Positions 11,950 through 23,839 of a stretch of DNA of 64,000 bases are shown in pieces. Position 1 is the stretch's first letter. The number at the start of each line of letters is the position of its first letter. A program made the translations under genes and the position numbers. Source of the DNA: Rutpela maculata (Eukaryota; Arthropoda; Insecta; Coleoptera; Cerambycidae); assembly GCA_936432065.2 (NCBI GenBank), contig OW386285.2, forward strand, positions 412,564,547 through 412,628,546. Reading direction: 5' to 3'. Below the pieces are notes generated by a model, which saw only the letters and a program-made list of their open reading frames with translations, was not told the origin of the DNA and ran no database searches.

Positions 11950-12868
11950 GTCAGTAACCGACAACAGCACCAGACCGCGGGACCTTGTCTAGTATACAGA
12001 CGGATCAAGGAACGAGGAAGCTACTGGCGCCGGCATATACAGTGATATGAGGAACTCACAGTTCAACACATCGCTAGGAAAATACACCTCTGTATTTCAG
12101 GCAGAAATATACGCAATACTATATTGCGCAGCAGAAAACAATAGGAGAACCTATAAAAATAGGCAGATCAATATTCTAACAGACAGGCAAGCGGCCCTAG
12201 GGGCACTGCCAAACCCCAAGGTCACGTCCAAGCTGGTATGGGAATGCCAAGAAGAACTAAGAGCCCTAGCGGACCACAATAAGGTAACCCTTCAGTGGGT
12301 GTCGGTACAGGCAGGAATCGAAGGTAACGAGAAAGCTGACAAGCTAGCAAGAAAGGGATCGTCAGCTCCATATATTGGCCCAGAACCAGCCCTGGGAGTG
12401 CCTAAAACCACAGTACGGAGCCAAATGAGGGACTGGGTCGAGCATCAGCATAAAGAATACTGGAACAAAACAACCGGGCAACAACATGGAAAAACCTTTA
12501 TCAAAGGACCATCCCGGAAGAAGACTGAAGAACTGCTGTCACTAAGCAGGAGTCAGCTCTGCATAATTACTGGCTTCCTAACAGGCCACTGTGATCTGAA
12601 AGGACACCTACACAAAATGGGATTGTTCAACGGGGACCTAAGATGCAAACAATGCAGTAGGGGAACGGAGAGATCCTACCACATCCTGTGCGACTGTGAG
12701 GCTCTGGATCACAGAAGACAGGCAATATATGGACAACCAAGACTGTGTCCAGAATATGAAAAAACCAGCGACTGGGTTGTACAAGCTAGTGCAAGGGACC
12801 AGAGTACTGCATTGGTTATTATAAAGCAAATGGGAGAATATCACAATAAGCCCAAGAGGCTGCGATGA
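11950..12868 (+). pseudogene. LINE ORF2 C-terminus: RNase H domain plus Cys/His tail
   Basis: Translation shows YTDGSRNEEATGAGIYS (about 12000-12050), then FQAEIYAILYCAAEN, ILTDRQAALGAL and GNEKADKLARKG. These supply the D, E, D and D metal-binding residues of RNase H. The GPEPALG linker and a tail with LRCKQCSRGTERSYHILCDC, a CCHC-like motif typical of LINE C-termini, follow. The frame is open from about 12000 to the TGA at 12866, with a TAG immediately upstream of YTDG. Endonuclease and reverse transcriptase are absent, so this is a 5'-truncated LINE of an RNase H-bearing clade (R1/I-like). A more decayed relative lies at 23.84-24.77 kb. In an active element this domain would remove the RNA strand of the RNA-DNA hybrid. 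Confidence 0.85.
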
Positions 12869-13205
12869 TTCCGGAAACTAAAAACACACCTTTGACCAAT
12901 CAGGAACTAGCAATTTTCATAATCAACGGGCGAGTCCATTTTTTCCAAGGGAGAATCTATGTTTTCATTTGACGTTTAAAACGTCAAACAAAGATGTAGG
13001 TACTGTGAACTAACTTTATTTTTTCACTTTTAAACGATTAAAACAAAGAAGAGTATTCTGCTCGTATATATTGGCTATTACACTCTCGGGTGATAGCCAT
13101 CATTATACGCTTGCTGAATAATATACTATTAGTCTACACAAAAAACGGTACAAATTGAAACAAACATTCTAGTCCAGTAACGAGAAACCTCAATCCAAGA
13201 GTAAT
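12869..13205. other. LINE 3' flank, no gene
   Basis: Likely begins with LINE 3' untranslated sequence after the stop at 12868. I see no poly-A tail or other structure. Confidence 0.4.
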
Positions 13206-13313
13206 GTTGACTACAGACTTATTCTGCTTACAAAAAATGTCGGTGTCTTTGATCTCTACCGCACCATCAAAGACGCCCGACATTTTTTATACTCAGAATA
13301 AGTGTTTAGTCAA
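13206..13313. repeat. 108-bp hairpin (mini-MITE or structured RNA candidate)
   Basis: GTTGACTA at the left pairs with TAGTCAAC at the right. Inside it, AAAAAATGTCGG and GTCTTTGAT pair with ATCAAAGAC and CCGACATTTTTT, leaving a loop of about 12 nt. A hairpin this long and well paired is either a tiny foldback element or, if transcribed, could form a precursor-like RNA. Confidence 0.7.
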
Positions 13314-13499
13314 CTATATCAAAACCAGTTCTTTTAAACTTATTTGGCTTACGGCCATGAGTTAAACGAAACCTAACAAAATTCTCTGCTGAACGGTTGA
13401 AGATATCGGAGTAATTATTCTTTCACAGTTTTCAGTGTCTTAACCTGCGCTACACAGTAATAATTCTTAATGTCTCAACCTACGCTACAAGTGGTAAAC

Positions 13500-13632
13500 G
13501 GAAAAAAAAGCCGCCGAAAAAAAGTCCGCGGAAATAAAATCCTGGAAAAAAAAAGCCGAAGGAAATAAAACCCGCGGAAAAAAAAGCCGAGGAAAATAAA
13601 GCCGCGGAAAAAAAAGCCGAGGAAAAAAAACC
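13500..13632 (+). repeat. Minisatellite of about nine 15-bp units, GC box plus oligo-A
   Basis: About nine units of the type CCGCGGAAAAAAAAG or CCGAGGAAAAAAAAG with small variations. The same units occur in inverted orientation at 15052-15113 and 15178-15281. Confidence 0.85.
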
Positions 13633-14399
13633 TAAACTCTGCGACAAAACAGAGTAGCGAATTTTCTAACTACATCTCGTCTGCAAGTTTGTGATAGAGC
13701 ATTGTGATTGGCGTATGTTCGGTATATTGTACAGAATGTGAAAAGTGATGAGATCCCGCGTCTGGTGGGGAGTGGGTTAACATTTCGAATTGTTAGTTAT
13801 AAAAAAAAAATACAAGTAAACTAAATTAAAAAAAAAGTCAAAAATAAATTATTTTCGAATATACAGGGCGAGTCAAAACGAAATTACAGGATCAAGTGCC
13901 TTCTTTTTAAATGGAATGGTATGTATATCCGTACATTTTCGAATTTTCTTTCTAGACTCTATACATTCCTATATTATTATTGACTATCTCCCAACCACTT
14001 GGATGTAATTAATTTCTTTGTTGAAATAATGCCATCTGCAGATGCATATTGAATAAAATCACCAGTCACAATTATGGGTTTTCAGAGAAACTTATGTGAA
14101 TGCTAGTTACGAGACATCTAATTAATGTTTTTGAATCATTTTTATTTCCTAAAAATGTACAGGGTGGCCAAAAATTATTTTTCAATTAAGAACTTTTCTC
14201 AAATGGAACATCCTGTTTATTTTCCGACAATGTGAAGTAGAACTGAAAAACACTTTTTGTAAGTACTTCACTATGGCTAATGCAATCATTTTCGTCTTAT
14301 TGAGTAATAAATGCAAAATTCAAGAATAAACAAAAAAAAGAGGTTTCTTCAAATAATTCATTAGAAAAAATTATAAGTGCTCCACATGTTGCCCATTTT

Positions 14400-14860
14400 G
14401 ATTGACACACTAAATGGCCTGCTAGATCCCCAGACCTTACAAAAATGGATTTCTCTTTATGAGGATATGTGAAGGAAATTGTTTACAAAAACACATCAAC
14501 AGCAATACAAAATATGAAGGAAATATTAATAACTCCTTTTAGATCTATCACACCGGTAATTTCAGGAACAGTAGGAAACCTCATTTCAAAAGCGCGAGAT
14601 GTGTGTCGATCAAAATGGGCAAAATGGGCACTTATTATAATTTTTTCTAATGAATTATTTGAAGAAAACTCTATTCTTAAAGTTTATTTTCGGATGTTGT
14701 ACTTATTGCTCAATAAAACGAAAATGGTTGCAATTGGCCCTAAGAAAGTATTTACAAAAAATTTTCGTTTTTCATTTCTTCATCATTTCTTCATCACATG
14801 AAAAATACGCGTTAATATGTATTTCAAATGTTAGGAATAGTATAGATAGAACCGAAAACT
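14400..14860 (+). pseudogene. Mariner/IS630-like transposase C-terminal relic
   Basis: KWPARSPDLTKMDFSL, a stop, then GYVKEIVYKNTSTAIQNMKE (about 14412-14525) matches the third catalytic block of Tc1/mariner-IS630 transposases (WPARSPDLTPLDFFLWG.LKD.VY). The downstream frame RSKWAKWALI may be the worn C-terminus. The DNA-binding domain and the first two acidic motifs are missing and a TGA interrupts FSLWG, so it is dead. ACAGGG-type sequences at about 13864 and 14160 could be old ends but I could not pair them. Confidence 0.65.
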
Positions 14861-15051
14861 AGGGTGGAATCGAATCTGAGCTCCCACAGCCCCTCACGAG
14901 CGAATTAAGCATTTGAAATGGGAATTAAAAATCACTCTCTTAAGAAAGCTCCTTGTATGAGTCCTTTATCGTTGCCATAATTCTATTTTTGCATATCTTG
15001 TCTCATCTTTCATAAGTTTTTAACGTAGTTTCGCTATCAGCAGTTTTCTAC

Positions 15052-15281
15052 GCGGTTTTTTTTTCCGCGGCTTTTTTTTTCCTCGGATTTTATTTCCGCG
15101 GCTTTTTTTTCCATTCCCAGGGTAGCATCTGTTTACATATTTGATGGTTTTTTGTGTCAATGTGTTTTGTGTAAAGTGGCTTTTTTATCCGCGGATTTTT
15201 TTCCCCGGCTTTTTTTTCCTTCGGCTTTTTTTTCCAGGATTTTTTTTCCGAGGATTTTTTTTCCACGGCTTTTTTTTCCTA
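15052..15281 (-). repeat. Inverted counterpart of the 13.5-kb minisatellite
   Basis: Units CTTTTTTTTCCGCGG and variants run at 15052-15113 and 15178-15281, split by about 65 bp of unique sequence. They are the reverse complement of the array at 13500-13632 and bracket about 1.4 kb containing the mariner relic. Confidence 0.85.
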
Positions 15282-15314
15282 GATTCCTACAAGTAATATA
15301 AACCTAAATAAATA

Positions 15315-15873
15315 GTCTAGGTGCCCGCGTACATAAATGCAATTTATACATATCCTCGCATAACTTCTTGTACGGCATAATTGCGCCTAGTCTATCACTT
15401 TTTTCCTCTGCGAAAATTTTCGTAAACGCGGCGTTCCTCCTCGGCATGAAAAAGACGATTTCTACAGGTCGGACTGGAAAATCGGCAAATATAGTTTGTC
15501 CGACAATTCGAAAATTAGATTCTACATATTTTTATTAAGCAATCTTGAAAAGATCAGCTAGTTATCAATAAATGTTTAAAAGTTATGTTATGTTTAGGGT
15601 GGTAGACACCCTTAACGTTCCAAAATTTTTGTCGGACAGTTTGTAGAAATATAATATAATATAATGTAGAATCCAATTATCAAATTGACCTACAAAATAT
15701 ATTTGCCGATTTTCCAGTCCGACGCGTGGAAATCGTCTTTTTCATGCCGAGGAACGCCGCGTTTACGAAAATTTTCGCAGAGGAAAAAAGTGATAGACTA
15801 GGCGCGATTATGCCGTACAAGAAGTTATACGAGGATATGTGTAAATTGCATTTATGTACGCGGGCACCTAGAC
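15315..15873. mobile_element. MITE family D, 559 bp, TA duplication
   Basis: Long inverted repeats of about 230-240 bp begin GTCTAGGTGCCCGCGTACAT and share the block CCTCTGCGAAAATTTTCG. TA flanks both ends (15313-15314 and 15874-15875). The spacer has no coding capacity. A second copy, interrupted by other repeats, lies at 34736-36942. TA target sites suggest mobilisation by a Tc1/mariner-like transposase. Confidence 0.85.
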
Positions 15874-16112
15874 TAAAACGTTAATGCACAGTAAATACAC
15901 AAATAAGCACTTGGATGAGAATGAGTAATAACACGATAATAAATCAAGATCGTTTTAACCGAGAACTGAATACTTATTTGAGTGTTGAGTGTTCATATAT
16001 CGGCTGAAGATATCGAAGTAATTATTCTTTCACTTTTAATGTCTACAAGGTAATAAAGCTTTTGTGAAACGGGTAGTGCGTGGGTTCTCTTATAGAGCAA
16101 TTCAATGTATTG
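15874..16112. other. Short non-coding stretch
   Basis: Contains GAAGATATCGAAGTAATTAT (about 16008-16027), a near-direct repeat of 13400-13419. The two lie outside the bracketed minisatellite/MITE block. Confidence 0.4.
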
Positions 16113-17560
16113 TTTAGTTTAGTTTAGTTTTAGTTTATTTTATTTCCCGAAATATACATGATTATATAATAAAGTAATAGTAAATAATTGCATATAACAT
16201 ATGCATACATTATGCATGTATATCTTTAGCCATGAGCATTGGGAAAGATATTAGCTTTATTCCCCCTGGCATCCCCGGACCATCGGAACTGAAATTTTTG
16301 GATACTGCGTATGTCATGTATTTCCGGACCGGTTGAGTTGCCAGCCGGAACAAAGCCAACTTGAGAATATTACTGCATTTAAATTTGCTTTACATAGTAC
16401 CTAGGTGCGTAATTTATATGGTAATAATAATAATAGACAGATAAAAATAATAATAAGGGTGTATATAATTCAAAAGGAGGTTTGAAAATATTCGTTGAGG
16501 TTATAAAATACATGTTGGTGAAGTAGTCTTTTTAATTCTATTTTAAATTTTCTACTGGAAAGTAATTTTAGGTTCTGTGGTAAATGATTGTATATTCTTA
16601 TACCTGTATACAGGGGCCCATTTCGAGTTCTATTGTAATTATATTTTGGTGGTATAAATTCTTGTTTTCTGGTTGGGTACTTGTGCACATCAGATAGTCG
16701 CAACAATAGGTTATGGTTTTTATGAATTAACAGAGAAACTTTGTATACATATAAATTTGTTAATGTAAATATTTTCTGATTTTTAAAAAATGTTCTACAA
16801 GTCTCTGGGTCTTAATTCACATAATGTACGAATTGCCCTTTTTTGTATTATGAATGTTTGTGTCGCGTTTACTGCTGTCCCCCAAAATTCTATTCCGTAT
16901 TGCAAAATACTGTTAAAATATGCAAAATATACTTGCTTGGAGACTGTAAAATTTATGTTTTGTTTTATAGTGCGTATTGCGAACACAGCTTTACTAAGTT
17001 TTGAGTTTAATTGTGTAATATGTTCTGACCAGTCCAAGTGGTTGTCTATATGTATGCCTAGAAATTTTGTTGAATTTGTTGTAGATATGTCTTGTTGATT
17101 TACATTTATCTTTATGTCTTGTAAATTTCCATACAACTGAAAAATAATGCTATGCGTTTTGCTATAATTAAGTGCTAGTTTATTTGCCAAAAACCAATCC
17201 GAGATACCATCCATTATGATCTGGATGGCTGTTTGTAATGATGATATGTTCTCATGTTGTATGATGATACTCGTGTCGTCTGCGAAAAGAGAAAATGCAA
17301 CTGTTGAAAAATTAAAGACTATGTCGTTGATATATATTATGAACAACGTTGGGCCCATGCACTTTTGACAATATCTGTTTCGGTTATAGCTTGGAAGAAT
17401 AATGAATGGGGATCATTATAATTTACATTTTTAAGGTAATTAGAACTAGTTTCTTTACTAATGTCATTACTGATAGTTGATTTCGCTGCTTGTTCAAAGA
17501 AAGTTTTAAATTCGTTACTGATTTCAACGTGCAGCCTTTATAAAGCCATATAGCACTTTG
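16113..17560 (-). pseudogene. Internally deleted LINE (reverse transcriptase, minus strand)
   Basis: Read on the minus strand. From about 17540 to 17360 a pre-RT segment contains EFKTFFEQAAK and NYLKNVNYNDPHSLFF followed by ITETDIVKSA. The product then jumps straight to GPTLFIIYINDIVFNF, losing the early RT blocks. SLFADDTSI is the catalytic block (about 17285). It is followed by LNYSKT, TKFLGIHIDNHLDW and a thumb ending near 16795. A frameshift at about 16795 leads into TNLYVYKVSLLIH, and the C-terminus RLLHQHVFYNLNEYF stops at 16470. The 3' end carries a TTTAGTTTAG-type simple repeat (about 16113). It looks like a CR1/Jockey-group LINE without RNase H. The deletion joins coding sequence directly, as produced by template jumping or recombination. 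Confidence 0.8.
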
Positions 17561-20180
17561 GTTAGTTTGGCGATAATTATATACATATCATATAACTGGC
17601 TAAGGTATCTAGTGAAAGCAAGTGAATTTGAATATTTCCACTGAACAGTCAAGTAGTTTCAAAATATTTCATGTATATTTATTTCAGTTGAAATTATGTG
17701 AGGTACAGCACAAATTATTGTCGTTGAGCTCTCTAGATGCTCACTAACATTTCCATTACCTATATATTTGTAACATACCATCAATTCTGGATTTCACTTT
17801 ACCACGAAAGTTTCCACTGCGCTTCATTTTTTTCCATGTAGACATCCTACGTATTATTCTAATGGTATCGTAAACTATAGATCGACTGACGTATTTCACA
17901 TGTTATAATAAGAACAGTAATGCTTTCTCCCACCTGCACAGTTTTATAAATACCACTATTGCAGGTAAATTGCTGCAACGGCAAACTTTCCGCCGTATAA
18001 AAGTTCTTTATGCATTCACTGGATTCCGTTAAAACATCTTAATAAAGGTTATGTATAACCGCTTTATAATTAGTTGTAAAAACGTTTATATCACTTGATA
18101 ATAGGATATTAAAGGAGCAACCCACAAATTTTATAATAACTCTGTGACCAACATTTATGTAGTTGTTATAAAATAAAAAGGTTCTCATAATTACTTGAAA
18201 CTCTTTAAGAGATATCGCGAACATTTACGAGGGGATAACAAAGCCTTTATAAAATAGTTTTATAATTATGTTGTAAGAATATTCTTAGGGTGTTTCTATG
18301 TGGCCAAATTGTCACAGATAGCTAATTAGTTCACAGTAGTACGTTAATAAAATATAAAAGGACGGCCGCATAGCGAAAAGAGATCAAATAGAATAATGCT
18401 AAGAGTGCGTAAAGGAGCCATTTTATACACTGTCAGAGAAAAAAAATTGTATATCGATGCCTCAAATGTGATACGGATTGCACAATAAACTGTAGCGCCT
18501 CGTCTTTCTTGATATTCCAGGAGTTACTTCGGTGACTTGAGATGCGTTTAAAAAAACATAGTTTGTCATGCCAACAAAGTAAACTTGAAAAGTGACTCCA
18601 TTTTGCTTATAATAATAATTAAAGATTCCAGCATATCATTATTTTCAAATACGCCAAGAAACTAACCATTAACTGCAGCAAATCTGCAGTTTTCTATTTT
18701 ACGTTTTACGAACCAGATCTGTCCATCATCACAACATAAATGTTTGACTTGAAAGAAGACGTCGATGAAATGTAGTCAAATAAAAAATACAATTAGAAAA
18801 AAAATCACAATGCTCGCTTGAATCGAACACTGATGGCTGAATAAAGGGAAAGCACGCTAGATGCATGTAATCTGAGTCCCTATTAAAATGATGTGAGTGG
18901 ATTCAAAACGACCATCCTTCCACAGCATTGTGCTTCGAAAGTACCAGATGTTCGGAGGGACATGATTAAAGTTAAACTCGAATTAAAAGCAATCGTTAAT
19001 CTGTTAAAAGATTTGATAGTGACAGATAAGTTCAATTGGAAGCCAGTGTTTACCCCCTCGTTACCAAACACCAACTTATTGTTATTGCCTTATGCTGTGT
19101 AAGATTTTAAATCGGCAATTTGGGGCTGATTTTTAAATTAGTTTTTATTTCTTTCCAACCAAATTACTTAACCCATTACATCCGTCCCGTGAAAACCAAC
19201 TCATAGAAGAGTGCATTAATACGTTTTTTGTGACTTCTGCGGGGGTGTCGTTGTTACAAACTGAATTTTATATAAAATTAATGATTGTATACTGCTGTTT
19301 TAAAATCCTGAACTGTCAAAAATGTGCAAAAGAGCGATAAAGTTAATAAATGGTACGGCAACGCCGAACTTTCCCGTGCAAATTAAATAGTTTTGTTTAT
19401 GAGTAAATTGCTTTTAAGTGAATTTTCCGAGAAAAACAAAAACTGGTATATTGTTAGGTGCGTAATGACCGTAATATACTATTAACGTTCAAAATTTGAA
19501 CAAAATCATTAAAGAAGTCTTCGAGACAGTTGAGAGTTTCGAGCTTTTTGCATCAGTACAGTGGCGGATCCAGGGGGCAGAGGGGCACGTGTCCCCCTTG
19601 TCGTTTATTTTGGTATTGGTTTTTCATTAAATAATAATGATTTATGAACAGCAATATTAATTGTTATTATATTATATATACGTAGGTACTGTACATGCTC
19701 CTCTGTAGTTTATTTTGGCAAAAAGACCGGAACATGAAAACTTTGTTGACTTTTTATTTATGACCGGAAACATTTTTGGAGATTTTAAAAAGATAGAGAC
19801 GACTGGTGGTAAAACTTAGGAAGGTCGAGGCTCAACTAGGGTCGTAATATTAATTGTTTGGGAATTAATTAAAAATTGGTTTCCCAGCGTGAATTATAAT
19901 AGTAGAGAAAAATGGACTGATATACGTGATTTCGAGGTTTCTCTTACCAAGCAAATTTCCTACAGTTGTCTTCAGAGGGCCCTCTTTGATGTTAAAATGT
20001 TGAATGTGGCACAAGCTTGTTGGATACACTTATCGAGAGTTTATGATGCACATTACAATGTAAAAAAAGAAGTTTATAACATGCGATTGCGAATAATAAG
20101 ATTAAAAATGAAAATAGTCTCAAAACTGCGGAGCGACTGTGTCTGAGCTCAAACAGCAAATAACTACAACTAGACTATCG
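17561..20180. other. AT-rich DNA with one hAT-like end
   Basis: No recognised gene. At about 19559 CAGTGGCGGATCCAGGGGG resembles the terminal sequence of hAT-like elements (compare 40247 and 43484), but no partner end was found. Open frames at 18893-19102 and 19889-20146 have no recognised motif. Confidence 0.4.
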
Positions 20181-20319
20181 TTTTTTATTGAGAATACCTC
20201 GAAAATTACATGCGCATTGAAGTGACATGTGAGCTATTTAAGAGTAAATTTGGTGCGAAGATTATGGCTTAAATGTAATCCGTAGAATGCTCAAATATAT
20301 ATCCACATTTATTTAAAAA

Positions 20320-20525
20320 TACACAAAATTGCCTAATAGTCGATCTCAAAATTTCGACCCAGAGGAGCTTAGTAGGTAGACCTTGAAAATACGAAAATTA
20401 CAAATTTTTCAAAACAAACAAAGCTCATCGAGCACTATATCTCAAAAAAAAAAAATAATAAGCGGCCACAGCGTTCCAAAATCATGGGGTATTGCGGTAT
20501 TTAATAGCACACACTCTATAGAGTG
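20320..20525 (-). repeat. Solo end related to Academ-like copy 3
   Basis: AATAGTCGATCTCAAAATTT, GCTCATCGAGCACTATATC and the terminal TTTAATAGCACACACT follow the same order as the right TIR of the element ending near 54556. Only this end is present, so it is a fragment. Confidence 0.7.
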
Positions 20526-20624
20526 TTTTTCACTTCTCGTATCTTTTTTATTTCTAGCCCAATTCATTTCAAACTTTTATCAGCCATACAACTCCATAAG
20601 ACGACTTTATTTAACACATAACTG

Positions 20625-21480
20625 CCACTTAGATCTAAAACGCCGGCCTACTGCGATAAAAAGAAAATCGCAATTTTAGAGCAAACATAGTGGGCTTAGA
20701 GATAGACAAAAATTTTATTACTGAAAGTTGTTCAGAATCACTAGATATGCCCCCCACTGTAAAATTTTGTGAAAATCGGAATATTTAAAAAAAAATTAGT
20801 TTCACTTCTCGTGTATCTTTTTTATTTGTGACCGAATTCATTTCAAATTTTGATCAGCTATAGAACTCCATGAGACAATTTTATCTAATACATAAATAGA
20901 ACTTTTTGTGGCAAATGAAAGTCATGCACAATTATTATTGAAATTATTTATTATTTAATTCCACGTGAATGCAAAATTTCAGCTCGATTGGATAACGGGA
21001 AGTGGGTAAATTTGATACATACATACATAATACATACATACATATGTACAGATTTCCAAGTATTATAATACCTTTGAAAAAATAAGACGATATTATATTT
21101 AAGATGGCGTGTAATAATAAAAAGTGGCCCTTTTAGCGTTTTTTTGAATGCCGATTTTTGTTCACAACTTTCATTTGTTGGAAAAAGTTCTCTTTAGGTA
21201 TTAGATAAAATCGCCTTATGGAGTTGTATAGCTGATAAAAAATTTGAAATGAATTCGGCCACAAATAAAAAAGATACAGAGGTGTCTTCACGAGAAGTGA
21301 AACATTTTTTTTTTTTGGAAGTATTCCGATTTTCACAAGATTTTACAAGTGATTCCGAATAATTTTCATTAACAAAATTTTTGTCTATCTCTAAGCCTAC
21401 TATGATTTCTCGAACATTTGCGATTTTCTTTATATCGCAGTAGGCCGGCGTTTTAGATCTAGGCGTTTTAGATCTAGATC
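20625..21480. mobile_element. Foldback element, about 850 bp
   Basis: Inverted arms of about 300 bp (20625-20930 and 21160-21475) start around TTAGATCTAAAACGCCGGCC and include a shared block around GAATTCATTTCAAATTTT. The spacer holds an ATAC microsatellite at about 21018-21045. No coding capacity. At the right side the end motif is repeated (CGTTTTAGATCTAG twice). Confidence 0.75.
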
Positions 21481-22282
21481 TTTCTTCTGAAGCTTCAGAA
21501 GAAGACCACGACAAGATGGTCGAAAAGTCAAGCACTCAAAAAAGTCTACGCGGAAGAAGACCCGGAAACCAGCAGCAAGATGATACCTTTCATTACAAAA
21601 ACCACCCATAAAAAATTGTCATTGCATACGACATTATTTACCAGTTTTGCATATATTTTTGCCACTAGGTATATAGATTCAAAATATACACCAAAAATGT
21701 TTTATTGTGTGCGCATCTTGAAGATCGTTCGTTGTCACTTACTTTGCTATTGACTACTTCTTCTGGATAAAAGGAAGAATGACAATGCATTTCATTTTTA
21801 TTTTAAGATGTATGGAACACATATTTTAATATGACAAATCATTTCCACTCATAAATTGACCAGGTTAGCTTGTCTTTTATTTCGTCTATACGTAATATAT
21901 TTTATTATAATTTATAGACTGCCACAGAACAATACAATAACTGCGATAGAGCAATACACTACTATTTTAACATAGAATTTAAGGATAGTTTAAGTTACTT
22001 TTACCTATGTTGATACTGTTATGATGCTATTATGAATAAAAAGAATCAAATTCTGCCAGAAACGATAAAATAACACTAAATATGTAAAAGCTGACAACAA
22101 TTTTATAGCATATTACTCAAATTACAAACTGCTGTCTTCTTGAACAGAGTCAACCCAGCGGAACTCTAAATTTTTGGATGTTTTGTTTACTGTTCGTAGA
22201 AAACCCGACATTCAACAGGCCCTTCACTACCACCACTGAAGATAAGAAGGAATGGATGACAGGAGCTCCAGATGCATGGTGA
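21481..22282. other. Short repeat plus non-coding DNA
   Basis: 21508-21575 (around GACAAGATGGTCGAAAAGTC and GAAGAAGACCCGGAAACC) matches 27145-27225, so it is a dispersed repeat that can be read as coding in several frames. The remainder shows nothing recognisable. Confidence 0.5.
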
Positions 22283-23185
22283 ACACACATCACCAAACTG
22301 ATTCACTCTTTCCTAACAGGAAGATCCCTGCAGGTTAGGGTGAACAACAAACTCTCAACTCGGCGGGACATTCGCGCGGATGTCCCCCAAGGGTCGTGCC
22401 TATCACCAAAGCTGTACAATTTGTACGTCTCCGACTTCCCGGAGTTCCCGAACACGAACCTTGCCAAGTACGCCGATGACACGGCCATGTACGCGCATTC
22501 ACACAACGCACAAGCAGCGAACATGCTTCTGAAGGCGCACATGGCCCGTGCCACGGCGTATTACGACAAGTGGAAGATTCGGATCAACGCCGAAAAGTCG
22601 GAGTCAATTCTCTTCACGCGCCGGTTCACAGAGAACCGCATCCTAACGCCAATTTCGATCGGGGGCCGCCGAATTCCAATTAAAAGGTGCGTGAAGTACC
22701 TGGGGGTCAACTTAGACAAAAGGCTGACATTCAACACTCATGTTAACGAAACCATACGAAAGGTCTACTCCATGTCCAGGAGTCTGTACCCGCTCCTGGC
22801 GCGGGGTAGCGGACTAAACAGGACAAATAAAAAATTACTATACACAATGGTGATTAGGCCGGCCATCACATACGCGGCGCCGGTGTGGTGCAGCATCCCG
22901 GCCACGACAATGAACAAATTTAGAGTCTTAGAGCACAAATTTATGCGCCTCATTTCCAACTCAGATAGGTACACCTCCCTCAGAGACCTCTATGCACATT
23001 GCCACGACATAACCCCACTAGCGGACTTCGTCCGGGAAACATCCCAAAAATTTTATCAATTCAAATTGGATGACAGCCCGCTAACCCGAAACATAACACG
23101 AATCAGAGAGCATAATGCAATACTTTTCGACCTAAAACACCCATTACCATACCAGGCGTTGCCTATCTTTCGGCAACCTCCCTAG
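22283..23185 (+). CDS. Jockey-like reverse transcriptase, C-terminal half (truncated)
   Basis: The open frame runs KLIHSFLTGRSLQVRVNN, DVPQGSCLSPKLYNLYVSDF and the catalytic KYADDTAMYAHS (about 22465-22500). It continues through WKIRINAEKSESILFTRR and VKYLGVNLDKRLTFNTH, then the thumb/C-terminal region with TYAAPVWCSIPATT, and stops at 23185. Codons in this frame are intact from just after a TGA at 22280, so this is the best-preserved LINE protein here. The endonuclease and early RT blocks are missing because of 5' truncation, so it is not active. Block order and lack of RNase H fit the Jockey clade of insects. Confidence 0.9.
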   Translation, partial: THITKLIHSFLTGRSLQVRVNNKLSTRRDIRADVPQGSCLSPKLYNLYVSDFPEFPNTNLAKYADDTAMYAHSHNAQAANMLLKAHMARATAYYDKWKIRINAEKSESILFTRRFTENRILTPISIGGRRIPIKRCVKYLGVNLDKRLTFNTHVNETIRKVYSMSRSLYPLLARGSGLNRTNKKLLYTMVIRPAITYAAPVWCSIPATTMNKFRVLEHKFMRLISNSDRYTSLRDLYAHCHDITPLADFVRETSQKFYQFKLDDSPLTRNITRIREHNAILFDLKHPLPYQALPIFRQPP

Positions 23186-23815
23186 CCAAAACTTTCCTAT
23201 ACCAAAATTTCCTTTTCACCACCCTCTACTTTCACCACCCTTTACCCTCCAACCCCTTTCTATTCCCTTTAGTAACCTCATTTTTGTTAATTTTGTTAAT
23301 TTTTGTTCTTTTTGTCCTTTTTGTCTCTTTTCAAAATCCCCTTCAGACCAATAACTTCTTGCAAATTCAAACATTTTAAATCATAACTTCCCTCTCACCC
23401 TACCTTTCCGAAGGCGGACAGACCATCGGATGAACGTAGCCATTGGTTCGAACGGGTTTTTTCATTGAGCTTTTCCCGTATCAACAACCACACCTCTAAA
23501 GATAGTGCGCGTGTGCGACAGTGCGCGTGTGCTAAAACAAAAACTCGCCCCTAAGAAACTGTATTAGTTTCTAAGTATTTTTAAACTATTTTAGTTCTAA
23601 GCCAATAAAATTGTTAGGTTTAAGTTTTTTCACTCTAAAACAGGAGTCCTAACTACACATATCCTTCTTGTTTAAGCCCAGATCGAAACCGCTTCATCCG
23701 ACCGCACCCACACCACGGCGTCACACGACGTGGTTGTACGGTCGGCTCTGAACCGGATTTCGATTCAGGCGCATTCTTGTACACTCAAAATGTAATAAAT
23801 GTTTTTTGAATTGAA
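22283..23815 (+). mobile_element. 5'-truncated Jockey-like LINE with 3' UTR
   Basis: The segment is markedly more GC-rich than its surroundings. It starts inside the reverse transcriptase and ends after a 3' untranslated region with AATAAATGTTTTTTGAATTG and short TTGAA-type repeats (about 23790-23815). Truncation at the 5' side with an intact 3' end is the usual result of target-primed reverse transcription. Confidence 0.75.
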
Positions 23816-23839
23816 TGAATTTTGAGATGCATGGTGAAA

